A stretch of DNA of 64,000 bases, taken from NCBI GenBank assembly GCA_039000515.1, contig JBCFYV010000001.1:66613289-66677288 (forward strand), read 5' to 3'. The translations under genes were made by a program, and so were the position numbers. Positions 45,461 through 57,905 of this stretch are shown one piece after another (the stretch's first letter is position 1; each line of letters opens with the position of its first letter). Below the pieces are notes generated by a model. The model was given only the letters and a program-made list of their open reading frames with translations, had not been told where the DNA came from and did no database searches. This DNA is from Timema cristinae (taxonomy: Eukaryota; Arthropoda; Insecta; Phasmatodea; Timematidae).

Positions 45461-47104
45461 GTCTTGTAAAATGACAAATTTGATATCAGCGAACCCTGAT
45501 GGGGCTTCACGTCAATAAAACTTAAACTGAAGATAAACATTCTTGACCATGACGTATCCAAAATATTAAAGTAATACGTGATATCCCTACGTAAATATCT
45601 TTAAAGTTGTAAAGGTTTTAAATTTAAATATTAATTTGCCAAACAGAATTTCAAAATACAACAGCCGAAAAAGAATGTTGTACCTTCTAAAAACATCCCG
45701 GACACCTATGTGCGTCCAAGGACAAGATCCTGACAAGAGTAGTTCGTCCATCAGGACTACACCATTATAAACATAATTATTCTAGCTCAGAGATGGGGAA
45801 GAGGGGTAAACAAAACAAAGGCAAACATAAAACAACGAAGAGAGGGAGGGATAAATAGACGATGTTTGAACACCGGAGTAGCTTGTAGATGGTTCCAGAT
45901 AAAAAGTTTTAACACATCACCACTTTCTTGCGCATGCACGCCACAATTTTCCCAGCATGCCCCGAGATAATGCACAGTCCAGTCTTGCATGATTTTCACT
46001 CGCTTAGTTGGTCAGTTAAATTCATTGTGGCATGTTATTTTTGTGCGGGGAGTACATTAGTGAGGCGAAACTGCTGAATGGGGCAACAGTGAATCTACTC
46101 GTTTTAATTTCAATAGTATCCAGTCATGATTTTTATTCATTGACTGTTGTAGCTTTATGCTAATAAACGCTACAGCAGAATAGGTGACCTTCTGCTTCCG
46201 CATGATAAGAATCGAACCTGGCACCCTTGGCTCCATAGAGCAACTCTGTGTACTTCGTCATTCCTGGACTCCAACCCAGGAGCTCTGAATGAGTAGGTAA
46301 ACGCGCGTCCAATGATTTATATAGTAGCGAGAGGAGAAAAAGGAGAGGGGGTGGAAGAGAGGGAGGTAGGAGCCGACATTTGATCAAGCTCACAAGCAGC
46401 GCTAGTTGAGTTGTACGCCACTAGGGGAAAGGTGGTGGGCCGAGGATGGTAGTCAAAGAGGAGTGAGGGAAAGTAGGGGCGACCAGATGAGGAGGAGAGA
46501 TAAAAGGGGAAGCTGATCAAACTATTCCGAACACTAGTTGTAACCGTAGGCCAGGGGGTGGAGTCCGGGTGGGGGCGGCGTCATTGTCCACCATCTTGCT
46601 CAGCCAAACTCCTTCTTTCTACTCTACTAAAGTGTATAAGGATTCTGACTTTGCAAGTGACATCATTGACAGAAAGAGTTTATTGTCTAGTGTATTTATC
46701 ATAAAACTAAATGGCAATGTTATAAATTGGTGTTCCAAAAAAACATCAAAATACCTGTTTTAAGTAGTAGTGAGTCTAATTTTATGACAATCTCAGCCTG
46801 TATGTCCGAATGTTTATTTTTGGATAAACTTGTGTAGTAGATTTGTAGGTCTGTTTATCCAATTTTGATTTATGAGGACAGTCAAGGATGTATCAAGATA
46901 TACAATGTACTAAGAACATTTATGTAAAACACCGTTTTATTAAATATCCGGTTAACAATAGTAACTTTAAAATAGAATATGATTCAACTAATGATCCATT
47001 TAATAGATGTGATGACAAAAGCTTCATAAGTAACTAAATGTGAATATTTTAGAAAATATATAAATATAAAAAAAAATCATTTGTATTGTAAATGAAATTT
47101 ATGT
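45461..47104. other. No recognised gene
   Basis: A minus-strand tRNA-like scrap is visible near 46205-46240 (GATAAGAATCGAACCTGGCA). GC rises slightly at 46330-46590. No coding region is supported. Confidence 0.45.
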
Positions 47105-47490
47105 TCTATATTGGTTGCGGTATTGTTAAATTGAAGAGGGGTATTGCAGAATAGAAGAGAGGTATTGTTGAATTGAAGGGAGGTATTGTTAAATTGAAGG
47201 GAAGTATTATAGAATTAAAGGAAGGTATTGTTAAATTGAGGGGAGGTATTGTTAAATTGAAGGGAGGTTTTGTTAAATCGAAGGGAGATATTGTTGAATT
47301 GAAGGGAGGTATTGTAAAATAGAATTGAGGTATTGTTGAATTGAAGGGAGTTATTGTAGAATAGAAGAGATATATTGTTGAATTGAAGAGAGGTATTGCA
47401 GAATTAAAGGGAGGCATTGTTGAAATGAAGAGAGGATTTGCAGAACTAAAGGGTGGTATTGTTGAATTGAAGAGAGGTGTTGTATAATTT
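47105..47490. repeat. 21-bp minisatellite, array 1
   Basis: About 18 degenerate units of GGTATTGTTGAATTGAAGGGA type (given here as GTATTGTTGAATTGAAGGGA). The 7-codon period keeps a minus-strand frame open (47106-47417, Pro-Phe-Asn-rich), which I treat as a by-product. The same unit occurs at 50550-50850. Confidence 0.93.
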
Positions 47491-48525
47491 TAAGAGAGTG
47501 TAATGAAATAGACTTTTCATTTCACAATAATTTAAATAAAAATTCTCACCATCAATATATTTAAAAATTAATGAACAGTTTCAGAACATAAAACAAAATG
47601 AATATAGAGGCGTTATGAAATCTCCTCACACACTTAGATGATCAATTATTTATTTATTTTTGTTGTTTACGACGACTCTTACGTCCGCTTATACTTTCCA
47701 TTGTTTAAATCGTCCCAACAACCCAAATTGCAAAAACTTGTGAAATATGACCACTTCGAAAACACTCACTTTCTCTCTCCCTCCCTTCTAGAACATTATG
47801 CAAGCTACAGAAAGATAGAAGCTACTAGAACAATTTCTTTAGAGACATATACTCCAAAAGAAGGCTCCTTCCTTCATAACCTTACAGAGGAACGCTTTAC
47901 TAAACTTGAATTCAGTGACGTATTCTGAGAAAATAAATAGGTATGCTGCACTCTAAAAGTTGCAGGGAAGATTTGGGGGCCGGGGGCCCTCAACCACCGC
48001 TGTTCCAGAACGTCAAGGGATTATTTCAAGGGAAATATTTAAAGATGTGTGCCTATATAAAATTGGTTCTGTTTTTCAGATAATCTGGACGCGCCGGGAA
48101 TCAAATCCGAGACCCCTGAGTCCATAGCCAGAACCTTTGACCATTAGACCACATAGGCGGTCCTCAAAGTGTAATGATATCTACATGGTTAGAAATTTAA
48201 GTCAATATTAATGTCGGGGCTAGGAGTGGTATGGGAACATTTCTGAATGCATAAGAGACAGATCCTATTCAATTAGCCTTGTGTAATTAAAAGCACACAG
48301 TTAGCAATACTCAAAGCAAACAATCATAATAAGAGTAAAATGAAGTGATACATCAATCAAGCGTCCATCAGATCTTGGTGAGAGGGAATCAGGTGGATTG
48401 TCCAACTCACGTTGCAATTAAAACTATTTTATAAAGCCTAACTTATTTCACACAATGCTGCTTGGAAACAAACGAGTCTCCCAACTTGAGAATTTATGCT
48501 CCGGAAGTTATTTAGAACTACTATT

Positions 48526-48560
<35 letters not shown>

Positions 48561-49697
48561 TTTAGAACTAACAAAGGGGAGATTATATCGGACTATTAAT
48601 ACTCTATCGCTACGTCATTGGTGCACCCAAGGGGGAGAAGGGCAAACAGGGTATTTGCCCCCCTTTCCCTTTTTTCCCCCAACACCACAAATATTGTTAA
48701 TAGAAATTTAAATAATATGAAGTATAACTAGCATTGAAGATGTGTCGAATGTATTATGCTACATTTTAAGACCAAGCTTCAGACTTAAGCCAAATATTCA
48801 AAATGTTTACCGTTATACACATAATTAACAATTGAAAAAAACATACAAATAATAGCTTTGATACCATTTGAATTAAATCTCTTAATTACTATAAAACTAC
48901 TCCAAATGATTTATAAAAGCATTTAATATTTATAAATATTCTCGGCCTTTAGGGTTTAGGAAGCTGTGCAACCCCAAACCTGCTTTCTCCATCAAAATGT
49001 CATTCTTGCTACAGCCTTGATTGAATGCCTCCCTCAAAGTAAATGGCTGGGATCGCCACTGATTAAGTAAATTATAAGAAAATATATTTTATTCTACCTT
49101 TTCCTTCTAAATCATCTTGAAATGGTGAAACCACACTCCTAACTTTTGGGATTCCTTGATGTATAATTATATAAAACCACAATGACTAATAAGTCGTTAA
49201 TGTAAAACAAAAACAAAAAGAACCCTATTAAAACTCCACGATCCTTTCTACTAAAGAAAAACACAAGAATTACTGTCAACTACGGTTAAAGTAGCCTAGT
49301 CACCCTCCTTAACCTGCCCCCCCCCTCCCGCCCCATTCTCTAAGTGCTGAAATGCCTACATTTGAAAGATTGGTTGGATGTGTTTGCCAAATACACGTGA
49401 CTAGAATGCATAAGCGTAACATAATGTATTTAATTAATGTATAATTTAAAGCTGGTTACGTTTACTATTATTTTACAATTAATTTTATATTTATTTTATG
49501 TATTTTTACTTAAACTATACTAAATTAGCTTAATGAATAAACATTGTGATCGTGAATCTTTTTTCAAAGTTGTCACAATGATTAGATTGCTTCACATGAA
49601 CAGCATGACCTGGGGTGTAAAAACCCGATTTCATTGGCCAATGACTTGTGGGTGAGCGGAAAGGAGTGTGGTACCACCCCCTATACATTGGGCAAAG
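47491..49697. other. No recognised gene; minor repeats
   Basis: Holds a 96-codon frame at 47638-47928 with no recognisable domain, a tRNA-like scrap at 48082-48166 and a (TAC)n microsatellite at about 48524-48560. I cannot support a gene. Confidence 0.45.
48082..48166 (-). other. tRNA-like relic, probably a SINE head
   Basis: On the minus strand it reads CCTATGTGGTCTAATGGTCA (A-box region), then CTGGCTATGGACTCAGGGGT and a B box GGATTTGATTCCCGG. The order is that of a tRNA but pairing is poor. It resembles the tRNA-like sequence at 26345. Confidence 0.5.
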
Positions 49698-49710
49698 TAA
49701 TTAGAACCTC

Positions 49711-49852
49711 TGTGAATGTGGGGAATGCCAGGCCTCCACCGTGGTTCAGATTCCACGTTAAACTTTAGGTCCTCCATTTCATCTCACAATCACCCTACCA
49801 TTACACATTAGCGTAAGTGCGTATAACCCGAATAGGTAGTAAGACGCAGTGC

Positions 49853-49906
<54 letters not shown>
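49711..49906 (+). mobile_element. 5'-truncated SINE (family B) with 13-bp TSD
   Basis: Begins at TGTGAATGTGGGGAATGCCA inside the family B body, runs through the shared tail (GTATAACCCGAATAGGTAGT) and ends in (AAT)n. TAATTAGAACCTC is repeated at 49698-49710 and 49907-49919. The tRNA head is missing, yet it is flanked by a clean duplication, as expected for incomplete reverse transcription. Confidence 0.93.
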
Positions 49907-49910
<4 letters not shown>

Positions 49911-49919
49911 TAGAACCTC

Positions 49920-50549
49920 CCTAGCTTGCCTTGCGGTTTTCAAGCAGCAAGCCCTGGGTTTCCTATTGTACTAAGTAGAACCTTTTGGAAGAAGAATTAC
50001 TTAAAACACAGTATTCTTGGAATATGAACCAATATTATTTTTAAAATTAATAATTAATTACATGTATATTTATTGACAATTTAAACATTAGTATTTACAC
50101 AGTTAGCACAGACAACATTGCATTTTTTTAGTCCATATCATTATAGGTATGCAGCGCCGGACTAGCATACCCAGAGAATACGCCACTGCTTTAATTTAAA
50201 ATTTTAATTCACTTGACAATCTTATTGCAGAAGCGGTCCGCGTTAAATTAATTCCAATTTTCAAATTCAGTCCACGATGCATTAAGCTGTCGTATTGTAT
50301 GTGCAAATAAAATTACTCAGGATAAATTAATAAAAACAAGTTTCTGCAAAATACATTTTTCACAGATAAGTAGCATTAAAAGCGAACTCAAACCAAAGAT
50401 CTCACTACAAGAAAGTATCCTTACAACTTGGTTTTGACAACGAGGGGCTTCCAAAAACGTAGAGAACATAACTCTACAATTTGGCTCGACAGCGTGGGAC
50501 TTCCAAAGAAGGACTTTCCAAAGAGCATGAAACGAAACTAATATCAACA
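49920..50549. other. No recognised feature
   Basis: Between the truncated SINE and minisatellite array 2. The minus-strand 77-codon frame at 50317-50550 has no recognisable domain. Confidence 0.45.
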
Positions 50550-50850
50550 AGAGGTATTGTTGAAATAAAGTGAGATATTGTTAAATTTAAGGGCGGTATT
50601 GTTGAATTGAAGGTAGGTATTGTAGAATTGAAGGACGGTATTGTTGAATTGAAGGACGGTATTGTTGAATTGAGGGGAGGTATTGTAGAAATAAAGGGAG
50701 GTATTGTTAGATTGAATGGAGGTATTGTTGAATTGAAGGGAAGTATTGTAGAAATAAAGGGAGGTATTGTTGAATTGAAGAGGGGTATTGTAGAATTAAG
50801 GAAGGTATTGTAGGATTAAGATATTGTATAATTAAAGTGAGGTATTTGAT
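50550..50850. repeat. 21-bp minisatellite, array 2
   Basis: About 14 units of the same GTATTGTTGAATTGAAGGGA type and same orientation as the array at 47105-47490. The plus frame 50607-50813 (a GIVELKG heptad) stays open because 21 is divisible by three. Confidence 0.93.
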
Positions 50851-51095
50851 ACTAAGGACCATTCTAGTCGTACCAATTGGTAACAATCTGGCAACACTGT
50901 TCTGGTTTATTCATGTTTTATATGGTTTTATAATTATTCTAATTTAATTGTTTTTCTTTATCTTTTTTTTTTGTGTGTTTCCTTTACACTAATACATTAC
51001 TGGATTAACATTATATATGTTGGTTTGAATATTCACGAACATCAGTATCTATCTATATTAATAAAATGAACAGTTTGTCCATCATGAACGTTTCG

Positions 51096-51109
51096 CGATA
51101 TCTACCTCA
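51096..51109. repeat. 14-bp TSD of the full-length Jockey LINE, left copy
   Basis: CGATATCTACCTCA here and at 58632-58645 flanks the whole composite. Joining the flanks gives a continuous sequence TATCTACCTCACACAGAGG, the presumed empty site. Confidence 0.9.
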
Positions 51110-51586
51110 GTGGGTTGCCCCTGTTGCCCCAACCTCCCCACTTGTCCATAGAGTCATTGACAAGTAGCGGGAAGTTTTGGCTGATTTGATATGCGAGTTA
51201 CAGGTTGTTTTCACAGACCCTTATCCTCGTTGCATGAACTTAATTATTACATGAATTGGTACCTTTGAATTGTTTGTACAAAAATACACGGTTTGAGTTG
51301 GTTTGTAGCCCGACACAAGATATCCACCTTGACAGAAGCGCCAAGCTAGGTCACCTGTGAAAGGGCTGTATTTCTTTGCGAGTTACAGGCAGCATTCGCT
51401 AGCCCTTATCCTCATGGAATGAGGGTGAAAAAAAGTGAATTGATGAAATTTGTATATCTAGTGAATGATGGGTGTGATTGAATTATGAAATTGTGTATGA
51501 TCTCTGAAAAGGAATACATTTTTGGTTATTAGTTATACACTTTATGAGGTATGAAATGTGAAGGTGAAGTTGTGGGTGAACTGTTG
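51110..51586 (-). other. Jockey LINE 3'UTR with two stem-loop modules (full-length copy)
   Basis: Same architecture as in the other two copies. The first stem is CTTGGCGCTTCTGTCAAG, where the inner pair is a G-U wobble. The second stem pairs CTTGTCAAT with ATGGACAAG (one mismatch). The element ends about 30 nt later. Confidence 0.8.
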
Positions 51587-54255
51587 CTACTCCAATCTCG
51601 GACGTTTGTAGGACCCTCCTTCATATGGATCGTAGTTTCCCAGGGATCTGATTATGGGATTCATATGTGCTGCACTTTGAATGTAGAATTTGTCTCTTCT
51701 TTCCTTGAAAATTTCTGTCAGTGTCTTGCTGTTTGTCATGTTGTGAAGGTTGTCCGTCCTTGTTCTTCTATCTACCCCGGTTATCACCCTTAGGATCATA
51801 TTCTGTGTTGTCTGTAGTTTTGCAATGTGCGTCTTCGCTGCGTATCCCCACCCTACGCAGCCGTAGAGCATGATTGGCTGTATCACCGTCCTGTAAATTA
51901 TGAGTTTTGTTTGCTGGCTTATTTGTTGTCCTTTTAGTATGGGGTATAGTTGTATGAAGACTGCTTTCGCTTTTTTGTTGGTTAGTTCTATGTGGTTTGC
52001 CCAAGTAAGTCTTCTGTCGATGTTGATCCCGAGGTATTTAGTTTGGTTTTTAAACGGTATGTCTTCCTGATAGAGAGTGAAGTTTTCCGGCGGTAGCAGT
52101 CTTTTTTTCGTCACAACCATTGCGGTAGATTTCTCAGCATTCACTTTGACTCTCCATTTTGAAAGCCATGTTTCTAGGTTCTTCAAGTATCGTTGTGTCG
52201 CTAGTGATGCATAGTATATATTTTTGTCTTTGGTGTATATCAACGTGTCGTCTGCAAATAGTCTTATGGTCATTTTTGGACTGGTTGGTACGTCCGCAAC
52301 GTATACGTTGTACAAGAAGGGAGCCAAAACTGACCCTTGTGGTACTCCCGCCTTTATATTCCTTCTCTCTGACAGTGTGCCCTCTATGGAGACTTGAAAT
52401 TTCCTATCTTTCAGGTAGTTGTTGATCAGTTGTATGAGTCCTTGTGGGAAGTTGTATCTAATCATCTTGTGAATGAGTCCATAATGCCACACTCGATCAA
52501 ACGCCTTTTCCACATCTAAAAATATGGCTATCATGTACTCTCGTCGGTTGAATACTTCCGTCGCGTCTTCAATGAAGTTGAGTAGGGGGTGAGTCGTTGA
52601 ATGTTGTGCCTTGAAACCAAACTGTTCGTCGGGGATTATGTTGTTGTCATCTGTATGTTGTCTTAGTCTTTTTTGTATGAGTGTTTCAAAAAGTTTTCCA
52701 AACGTACTGAGTAGACTTATTGGTCTTCTGTTTTGAGGGAAGATTCCATTTTTACCTGGTTTAGGTATTGTGATAATTTTTGCCTGTTTCCAAGTATTTG
52801 GGAAGTATGCAAGTTTGAGGGCTGTATTCAGTATTTGGGTCAGATGAGCTATTGCAATTTGAGGTAGGTTTATTAACATTTCGTTCCTTATGCAGTCAAG
52901 TCCCGGTGCCTTGTTTCGCTTTAGTGTTTTGATAGAGTTTTGAATTTCATGGTCTGTGATTGATTCTGGTGTTTCTGCTACTGGTCTGTCTATGTATTCG
53001 TTTACTGTTCTGACGACTCCTCTATTAAAAGCTTCCTCTTGGGTTGGATTTGGCGTGAATTGGTCTATTAATGTTTCTGCTATGGCTTCGGCTTTATCTT
53101 TACTAGTGTAGGCCATCCCCTGTCGGCCGTGGATTGCTGGTGTACCTGCTTTTTTTGTTTTCCCTTTAAGTATATTTGTAATCTTCCATGTTTGTTGAAG
53201 ATTTGTGGCTGTTTCTGTCACGAAAGTGGTCCAATTGGCTCTTCGGATTTGGTTAACTAATCTTCTTACTATGGCTTTATGTCTGTTATAGTTGGTTCTC
53301 GCTTGCGGTGTCCTCATCCTTTGCCAGTCTCTTCGGGCTTCCCTTTTAAGGGCTAGTCTGTAGTTTAGTTCTGGGTTTTCTAGTCTCAGGTCTTGTCGTT
53401 TTTTGCGAGGTCGTGGTATGAGTTGCGTAGGTTTCTTGGATTGTAGTCGTGAATATTTCTATCGCTGCGTCAACATCTTCCTCAGTTTCTATTCGTAAGT
53501 TTATTGGGATCACTTCTTGTAGTTCAGATTTATACATTGTCCAATCGGTCGTCTTTGTAGTCGGTTTGTGCCAGTTTGTGTGGTGGTCGATGTTGATGTC
53601 CCACTCGCAAAGTAGTGGATTGTGGTCTGAATCAAGCTCTTGTAGGACTGATACTGCCTCCGATGATATTTTTGATTTGTTAGTATGATGTCGAGGATGT
53701 CCGGTCGATGAAGATGGTTTCCAGGGTAAAATGTTGGTGAATCTGGTGCAACTACATTGTATTCCGTCTCGTTGGAGTGTTCCTCTAAAATCCTTCCGTT
53801 CCTGTTTGTTGTCCGGCAGTTCCACAGTACATTTTTACTATTCAGATCCCCCCTATTAGGTAGTCGTCAGTTACAGTAACTTGATCAAGGTCTCGTTTAA
53901 GTAGAGTCTTGTTCGGAGGGTTGTATACTGCCACAAAAGTAATAGGTCCCTTCTTAGTGTTTACGCCAACCGCCGTGGCCTCAAGGTTCTCCGTATCCTG
54001 TATGTCCGCTCTGTAGTGTGGAAGGTAGTTCTTGATTAGGACAGCTGTCCCTCCCCCCCTGGTATGCTTTCTGTCTGTTCTATAGATGGTGTACCCTAGG
54101 ATATGTAATCGTTTAGTTTCTTGTAAATGAGTTTCACATATTAGTGCTACGTCAATCCCGTACGTTTTTAGTAGGTCCTCAAACTCTCGGGCTTGTTGAA
54201 GTATACTGTTGGCATTCCATACTAAAATTCTTAGTTGGTCTTTTTCAATTGTCAT
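51587..54255 (-). pseudogene. Jockey LINE ORF2: AP-type endonuclease + reverse transcriptase, three small frameshifts
   Basis: The start is ATG 54255, 11 nt before the end of ORF1 (ATGACAATTGA overlap). The endonuclease has RILVWNANSI, ALICETHL, GGGTAVLIKN, AVYNPPN and, after the first shift, DLNSKNVLW, NHLHRPD and LDSDHNPLLCEWD (catalytic Asp-His). The RT frame 53317-51587 is intact: NKAPGLDCIRNE, RPISLLSTFGKLFE, FLDVEKAFDRVWH, GVPQGSVLAPFLYN and RLFADDTLIY, ending SYKRPRLE. Shifts lie at a G run near 53850, near 53680 and at an A run near 53400. Two of the three fall in homopolymers, so sequencing error is a fair alternative to mutation. Confidence 0.92.
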
Positions 54256-55636
54256 CACTGCTGAAGTAATAGTCAGTTGCCGCTTCTACAATTATCATGA
54301 GTTTTGACATCTTGTCTTCTGCTTGCTTTATTTTTGTAATGTAAGGTCTCAGGTGTTTCAGTAAGCCACATATGTCCAGTTCTTTGAATATATTAATTAT
54401 TTCTTTAAAATCAAATGGGGAGGTTTTTCCCTGCTCCTTCTGCTGATGTGAGTCTTCTCTTCCAATCATCAAGGTGTCTCTGTATGTGCGGTGCGTTACG
54501 TTTGCGTTTGTTGTTTTTGGAGGTAATGTCAGGAAGTCCTTGCTGTTGATAGTTGCCGTTTGTATGTTTGTGTATGACTTTTATATTTTTTGCTGCCTTT
54601 GTTCTATCTTCTTTTCTATGAGTTTTTGATAAGTCGGACATTTTGTGTAATTCGCTGTGTGCTTGCCGCCGCAATTTACGCAGCTTGCTGGAGTGGTCTT
54701 GTCTTTTCTAGGGCAATCTGAAGTCAAGTGAGGTATTAGACATTTTACGCATCTTGGTTTATTTGCGCAGTTATTTTTGGAGTGCCCGAACTTCTGGCAG
54801 TTGTGGCATTGTAAAATGAAGTTTTGGGGCTGGACGTAATGTTCTATCTTAACACGGGTATTGTTGAGGTATGTTTCTTGAAAAATTTGAAAGTTTTTGT
54901 CAGTTCTAGTGAGTGTGCAAACAAATATCGGTAAGAGTTTTACTATGTCTTGTACACTATTTTCATTTTGTGTTCTTGAGGTGAACTGTCGTACATCCGT
55001 TACCGTGTACCCTAGTATCTCTAGCTCCTCCTTTATGTCCTCAGTTGGCATATTGGGTGGGAGTCCCTTTATCACGATTTTGAGGGGTTTGTCTTTTTGC
55101 ATTGTGTACGTGTGGTACTCTTGTCCTGTATTTTTGAGAAGTGCTTGTAGTGTTTTAAAGTCTTCTATTGTAGTAGTATGTATCTTTAAGCCATCTTGTA
55201 CATAGAATACTTTGAATGTTCCGATCATAGTGGTTTTCATTGACTTTACAATGTTTGAGTAGTTGTTTGTCCCCGAGATGACTATCGGTGGAATTTTTTG
55301 TTTTGATTTCTGAGTTTCTGTGGTATTTGTAGGTATGTCAGAAGTATCCATAGTTTGGTCCTCTCCTGAGAGAGTCTCAAATTGATTGCTCACTTTGACA
55401 GCTTTAGGTGGTGTATCGTCTTTCGGTCTAAAAAGCAACTTCCTCTTTAGGACCGTAGCATCCGTAAACTCAGCGTTCTCAGCTTCGTTTTCAGTTGTGT
55501 CAATGTCTACATCCTCTTCCTCATCGAGGTTTCGTGCCCAGTCCTGAGACTGATGTCGTTTCAGCTGTCCGCGTGAGTGGTCAGCTATCTTGTCCATTTT
55601 AGTTTTTGTTGTTGGCCCTGAATGGGCCGACAACAC
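54245..55636 (-). pseudogene. Jockey LINE ORF1 (gag-like, PRE_C2HC and three zinc knuckles), one nonsense codon
   Basis: From Met 55636 (or Met 55597, MDKIADHSRGQL) the frame carries an acidic N-terminus and then the PRE_C2HC region (IKGLPPNMPTEDIKEELEIL). Three knuckles follow: CHNCQKFGHSKNNC, CVKCLIPHLTSDC and CVNCGGKHTANYTKC. A TAA at 54581-54583 interrupts. The same frame then continues as a likely native C-terminus (SPFDFKEIINIFKELDI ... AATDYYFSSDDN) to the TGA at 54245, which overlaps the ORF2 start. Total about 464 codons if the TAA is read as a lesion. ORF1 packages the RNA; in Jockey elements ORF2 is thought to be translated by reinitiation. Confidence 0.88.
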
Positions 55637-55677
55637 TTTGAGTAATTTTTGTTATATTTATGGTTTTTATTTGTTTC

Positions 55678-55691
55678 TTCGTCTCTATAAG
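55678..55691. repeat. 14-bp TSD of the nested Jockey copy, left copy
   Basis: TTCGTCTCTATAAG here and at 58402-58415. Both lie within the 5'UTR of the outer, minus-strand element. Confidence 0.93.
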
Positions 55692-57905
55692 AAATGGGCG
55701 AATACTAGAAGAGCACGCAACGGATGCAGACTACAACATAATAGCTCCAGAATCACCGACATTTTATCCTGGCAATCACCTTCATAGACCGGACGTCCTG
55801 GACTTATTACTAACTAACTTAAAAATAACATCGGAAACCTTAACGGTGTTACAAGAACTCGATTCCGACCATAACCCGGTACTCTGCGAATGGGACATCG
55901 ACACTGAACATCAGACCAACTGGCACAGGCCGAGTACTAAGACAACAGACTGGAAGAAGTTCAAAGAAGAACTTCAGGAAACCGTACCAGGAAACCTAGA
56001 AATAGAAACAGAAGAGGACGTTGACGCCGCCATTGATATACTAACAAATACAATACAAGAAGCTTACAAACAAAACACAGTGACCTCCCGAAAACAGCAA
56101 AACGTAAGGATTGACCAGCCCAACCTCAACCTACTGATAGCGCAAAAAAGAGAAGCACGTAGGGATTGGCAGAGGCTACGGACTCCACAAGAAAGAACTA
56201 GGTACAACAGACTAAAGGCTCAGGTTAGAAGGACGGTCAACAACATTAGAAGAACCAGATGGAACGACTTTGTCATAGACACTACAGCCAACCATCAGAA
56301 ACCGTGGACTTTGACAAAAATTTTAAAAGGAACTGCGAGAAAGGCGGGAACTCCAGCCATACATGGGCAGCAAGGAATGGCATATACTAACATCGACAAG
56401 GCTAACGCGATAGCGGCGACACTAGAACAACAGTTCAGACCCAATCCAGTGCAGGATGAAGACTTAAACAGAGACATTATCAGGGGAGTAAACGCCTACT
56501 TTGACAGACAAATAGCCGACATACCAGCCCCTCTCACAGTAGAGGACCTTCAACAAGCTATCGAAGATCTTCGGTCAAATAAGGCACCGGGTATAGACGG
56601 CATCAAGAATGAAGAGTTAAAAAATCTACCTCACAATGCAACAGCACTGCTTACCCAAATATTCAACACGACCCTTAAATTACACTACTTCCCAAAATTT
56701 TGGAAAAGGGCCAAAGTCATCAGCATCCCAAAACCAGGCAAAAATAGCATCTTCCCTCAGAACAGACGACCAATCAGCCTGCTCAATACAATCAGTAAAC
56801 TTTATGAATCCCTGATACTAAATAGACTGCAACAACACACAGAGATGAACGAAATAATCCCCGATCTACAGTTTGGATTCAAGAAACTTCACTCCACAAT
56901 CCATCCTGTACTAAATTTCATAGAGGATGCCACCGATAGCTTCAATAAACGCGAATACATGCTCGCCATATTCTTGGACGTCGAGAAGGCCTTCGACAAG
57001 GTGTGGCACTATGGACTGCTATACAAACTGATACAATACGACTTCCCACCAAGAGACATAATGCTCATTAAAAGCTTCTTAGAAGACAGAGAGTTTCAGG
57101 TCGCTATTGGGGCTCACTTTCCGAGAGGGTGAAAGTAAAATCAGGGGTACCGCAAGGGTCGGTCTTGGCTCCCTACCTTTTCAATCTTTATGTTTCTGAT
57201 ATACCAACACACCCCAAAATGACAGTGAGATTATTCGCGGACGATACACTAATTTATACAAGAGACCGGAATATATACTACGCGACACTAGCACTACAAC
57301 GATACCTAACAACACTCGAGACCTGGCTCACAAAATGGCGAGTGAAAGTCAACACTGCGAAGTCCACGGCTATGGTGGTGGCTAAAAGGAGACAATTACC
57401 ACCAGAGAACTTCACTATTTTTCAAGAGGACATACCGTTCGAAAACGAGGCAAAATATCTTGGAATAACCATAGATAGGAAGCTCACCTGGGCGAAACAT
57501 ATTGACAGAACGAAGAAAACTGCAACCGCGCTTTTCATACAGCTCTATCCTCTCTTCAAAGGGCGCCAACTGAGTCAGCAATCCAAGATAACCATTTACA
57601 AATGTATTATCCAGCCCATCATCCTCTACGGCTGCGTAGGTTGGGGATACGCAGCCAAAACACACATCAAGAAGCTACAAACAGTGCAGAACAAGATACT
57701 AAGGCTCATAACCGGAACAGACATTAGAACAAGAATAGACCACCTCCATGATATAGCCAAGTGCAAACCACTCGATGTGTTATTCAAAGAAAGAAGGGAA
57801 AAGTTCTACACACAAAGTGTAGCACACAAAAATCCATTGATACGTGCACTTGGTAACTACAATCCTCACGACCAAAGACCATACAAACGCCCAAGGCTGG
57901 AATAG
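55692..57905 (+). pseudogene. Jockey LINE ORF2 (partial endonuclease + RT), one frameshift
   Basis: The first frame 55692-57132 covers RILEEHATDADYNIIAPE, HLHRPD, LDSDHNPVLCEWD (catalytic Asp-His), NKAPGIDGIKNE, RPISLLNTISKLYE and FLDVEKAFDKVWH. A one-base loss near 57107 moves the rest into the frame ending 57905, with SGVPQGSVLAPYLFNLYV, RLFADDTLIY, YGCVGWGYA and the SYKRP-like end PYKRPRLE. The N-terminal endonuclease (with its catalytic Glu) is absent. Confidence 0.93.

Noticed and set aside
47106..47417. Heptad-repeat protein (Pro/Phe/Asn-rich) and its plus-strand counterpart at 50607-50813
   Set aside because: Direct consequence of a 21-bp minisatellite with no stop in that frame; frames occur on opposite strands in the two arrays.
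47638..47928. 96-codon open frame as a small gene
   Set aside because: No recognisable domain, no splice or promoter context, and length expected by chance in this much sequence.
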